NCBI GenBank assembly: GCA_031279525.1
Contig: JAITIH010000147.1
Coordinates: 1-5,825 of the forward strand
Length of the DNA: 5,825 bases
DNA from: Deltaproteobacteria bacterium
GTDB taxonomy: Bacteria > Desulfobacterota > Desulfarculia > Adiutricales > Adiutricaceae
Direction of reading: 5' to 3'
A program made the position numbers and the translations under genes. The notes beneath the pieces are model-generated. The model made no database searches and was not told where the DNA came from. It worked only from the letters and a program-made list of their open reading frames with translations. This document shows positions 4,868-5,825 of this stretch, piece by piece (within the stretch, counting starts at the first letter, position 1; each line of letters opens with the position of its first letter).

Positions 4868-5821
4868 ATGACCTCCATTCAATGCTTGGTGACCGGCGGG
4901 GCCGGCTTCATCGGTTCCCACTTGACCGAGGCCTTGATTGGCTTGGGCCTCGGGGTCAGGGTTTACGACAGCCTCCGCTCCGGCCGCCTGGAAAACCTTA
5001 GGAAAGTCCAAAACAAAGTCGAGTTCGTCGAAGCCGACGTCCTAGACCCCGCGGCCTTGGCCCAGGCCATGGCCGGGACCCAGGTGGTCTTCCACCTGGC
5101 CGCCGTGACCAGCGTGCCGGAGAGCTTAAAGGACCCCAGCCTTTACCTGCGGATCGACGGCCAAGGGACCTTCGCCGTTTTAGAGGCGGCGGCCCAGGCC
5201 GGAGCCAAGCGGGTCGTCTTGGCCTCCACCTCGGCCGTTTACGGGGACGGGCCCTGCCCCCAGGTCGAGACCCAGGCCCCCCAGGCCGACAACCCTTACG
5301 CCGCGGCTAAGCTTTTAGGGGAAAACTTAGGCCTTTACTACCAAAAGTCCCGGGGCCTGGAAGTCATCTGCTTAAGGCTCTTTAACGTCTATGGCCCCCG
5401 CCAGGGCTTATGCGCCGGCGAGGCCTCAGTCATCGACCTCTTCGCCCAGGCCGCCTTAGCCGGCCAAAGCCCAGTCGTTTTCGGCGACGGCGAGCAGACC
5501 AGGGACTTCGTCGAGGTCCGGGACGCGGTCCGGGCTTTCGTCCTAGCCGGCCGATCCCCCTACCCCAGGGCCGGGATCTTTAACGTGGGCACGGGCCAGG
5601 CCGTCTCCATCAACCATTTGTGCCGCCTACTCAAGGAACTGGTCCCCTCCCTCCCTCCGCCGACCTACGCGCCGCCTAGGCCCGGCGACAGCTTTCAGTC
5701 CATGGCCGCCACGGCCAAGGCGGCCAAAGTCCTCAAATTCTCGGCCCACATCGACGTCTGGGAGGGCTTGGCCTCTTTTCTGGCTTACCAGGCCGCGGGA
5801 AAAAAAGCCGCCGCCTCGTGA
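4868..5821 (+). CDS. NAD-dependent nucleotide-sugar epimerase/dehydratase (UDP-hexose 4-epimerase-like, extended SDR)
   Basis: Extended short-chain dehydrogenase of 317 residues, full length for GalE/WbpP-like enzymes, probably interconverting UDP-sugars for surface polysaccharides in the cytoplasm. The Rossmann motif TGGAGFIGSH (9-18) begins right after the start. D34 (VYDSL) should bind the NAD ribose, and D57 lies in EADVLD. HLAA is at 76-79. The catalytic set is complete: S120-T121-S122 in ASTSAVYG, Y144 and K148 in NPYAAAK. LFNVYGPRQG (171-180), GDGEQTRDFVEVRD (206-219), FNVGTG (238-243) and RPGD (271-274) are typical of the NDP-sugar-binding half. The usual ADISKA motif after RPGD is degenerate (MAATAKAAKVLKF). 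Substrate cannot be read: UDP-glucose, UDP-GlcNAc or UDP-uronic acid epimerases, or even a dehydratase, are possible. GGAG at 4850-4853 is 14 nt from the ATG, long for a ribosome-binding site, but the start is fixed by the Rossmann motif. Confidence 0.92.
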   Translation: MTSIQCLVTGGAGFIGSHLTEALIGLGLGVRVYDSLRSGRLENLRKVQNKVEFVEADVLDPAALAQAMAGTQVVFHLAAVTSVPESLKDPSLYLRIDGQGTFAVLEAAAQAGAKRVVLASTSAVYGDGPCPQVETQAPQADNPYAAAKLLGENLGLYYQKSRGLEVICLRLFNVYGPRQGLCAGEASVIDLFAQAALAGQSPVVFGDGEQTRDFVEVRDAVRAFVLAGRSPYPRAGIFNVGTGQAVSINHLCRLLKELVPSLPPPTYAPPRPGDSFQSMAATAKAAKVLKFSAHIDVWEGLASFLAYQAAGKKAAAS

Positions 5822-5825
5822 GGCC

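Noticed and set aside
1..5825. Extreme abundance of GGCC as a sign of a modification system
   Set aside because: It follows from Ala GCC and Gly GGC codon preference in an Ala-rich coding region; no methyltransferase or restriction gene is present.

Overview
The window is a GC-rich bacterial segment (about two thirds G+C by eye) with four genes, all on the + strand: the 3' end of prfA (peptide chain release factor 1), prmC (the methyltransferase that modifies release factors), a 1082-residue exported Ala-rich TPR-like protein of unknown function, and an extended-SDR NAD-dependent sugar epimerase. The prfA-prmC pairing and the RF1 tail suggest a Gram-negative lineage, possibly Desulfobacterota (former Deltaproteobacteria). 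That placement is impressionistic. Leucine codons TTA and CTA are common despite the high GC content, which may mark the lineage.

Region by region: 1-1188 is a housekeeping translation-termination module in which prfA and prmC overlap by 8 nt. 1189-1371 is an intergenic region with a strikingly AT-rich island (about 1228-1330). It carries a promoter-like pair of hexamers, interleaved inverted repeats and two possible hairpins. 1372-4620 encodes a protein with a signal peptide and two TPR-like, Trp- and Ala-rich helical parts. They are separated by a low-complexity linker of about 240 residues built from in-frame tandem repeats (48-nt, 60-nt and 9-nt periods). 4621-4867 holds a possible small-RNA-like unit (TTGACT promoter, stem-loops, terminator with a T run) and then a palindromic hairpin just upstream of the last gene. 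4868-5821 is the epimerase.

Only the first two genes have a clear functional link: PrmC methylates the Gln of the RF1 GGQ motif. The TPR protein and the epimerase are separated from their upstream neighbours by regulatory-looking gaps and are probably transcribed separately. The epimerase points to nucleotide-sugar and surface-glycan supply, and the TPR protein to a periplasmic scaffold, but no sequence evidence ties these two together. None of the three visible start codons has a canonical, well-spaced Shine-Dalgarno sequence.
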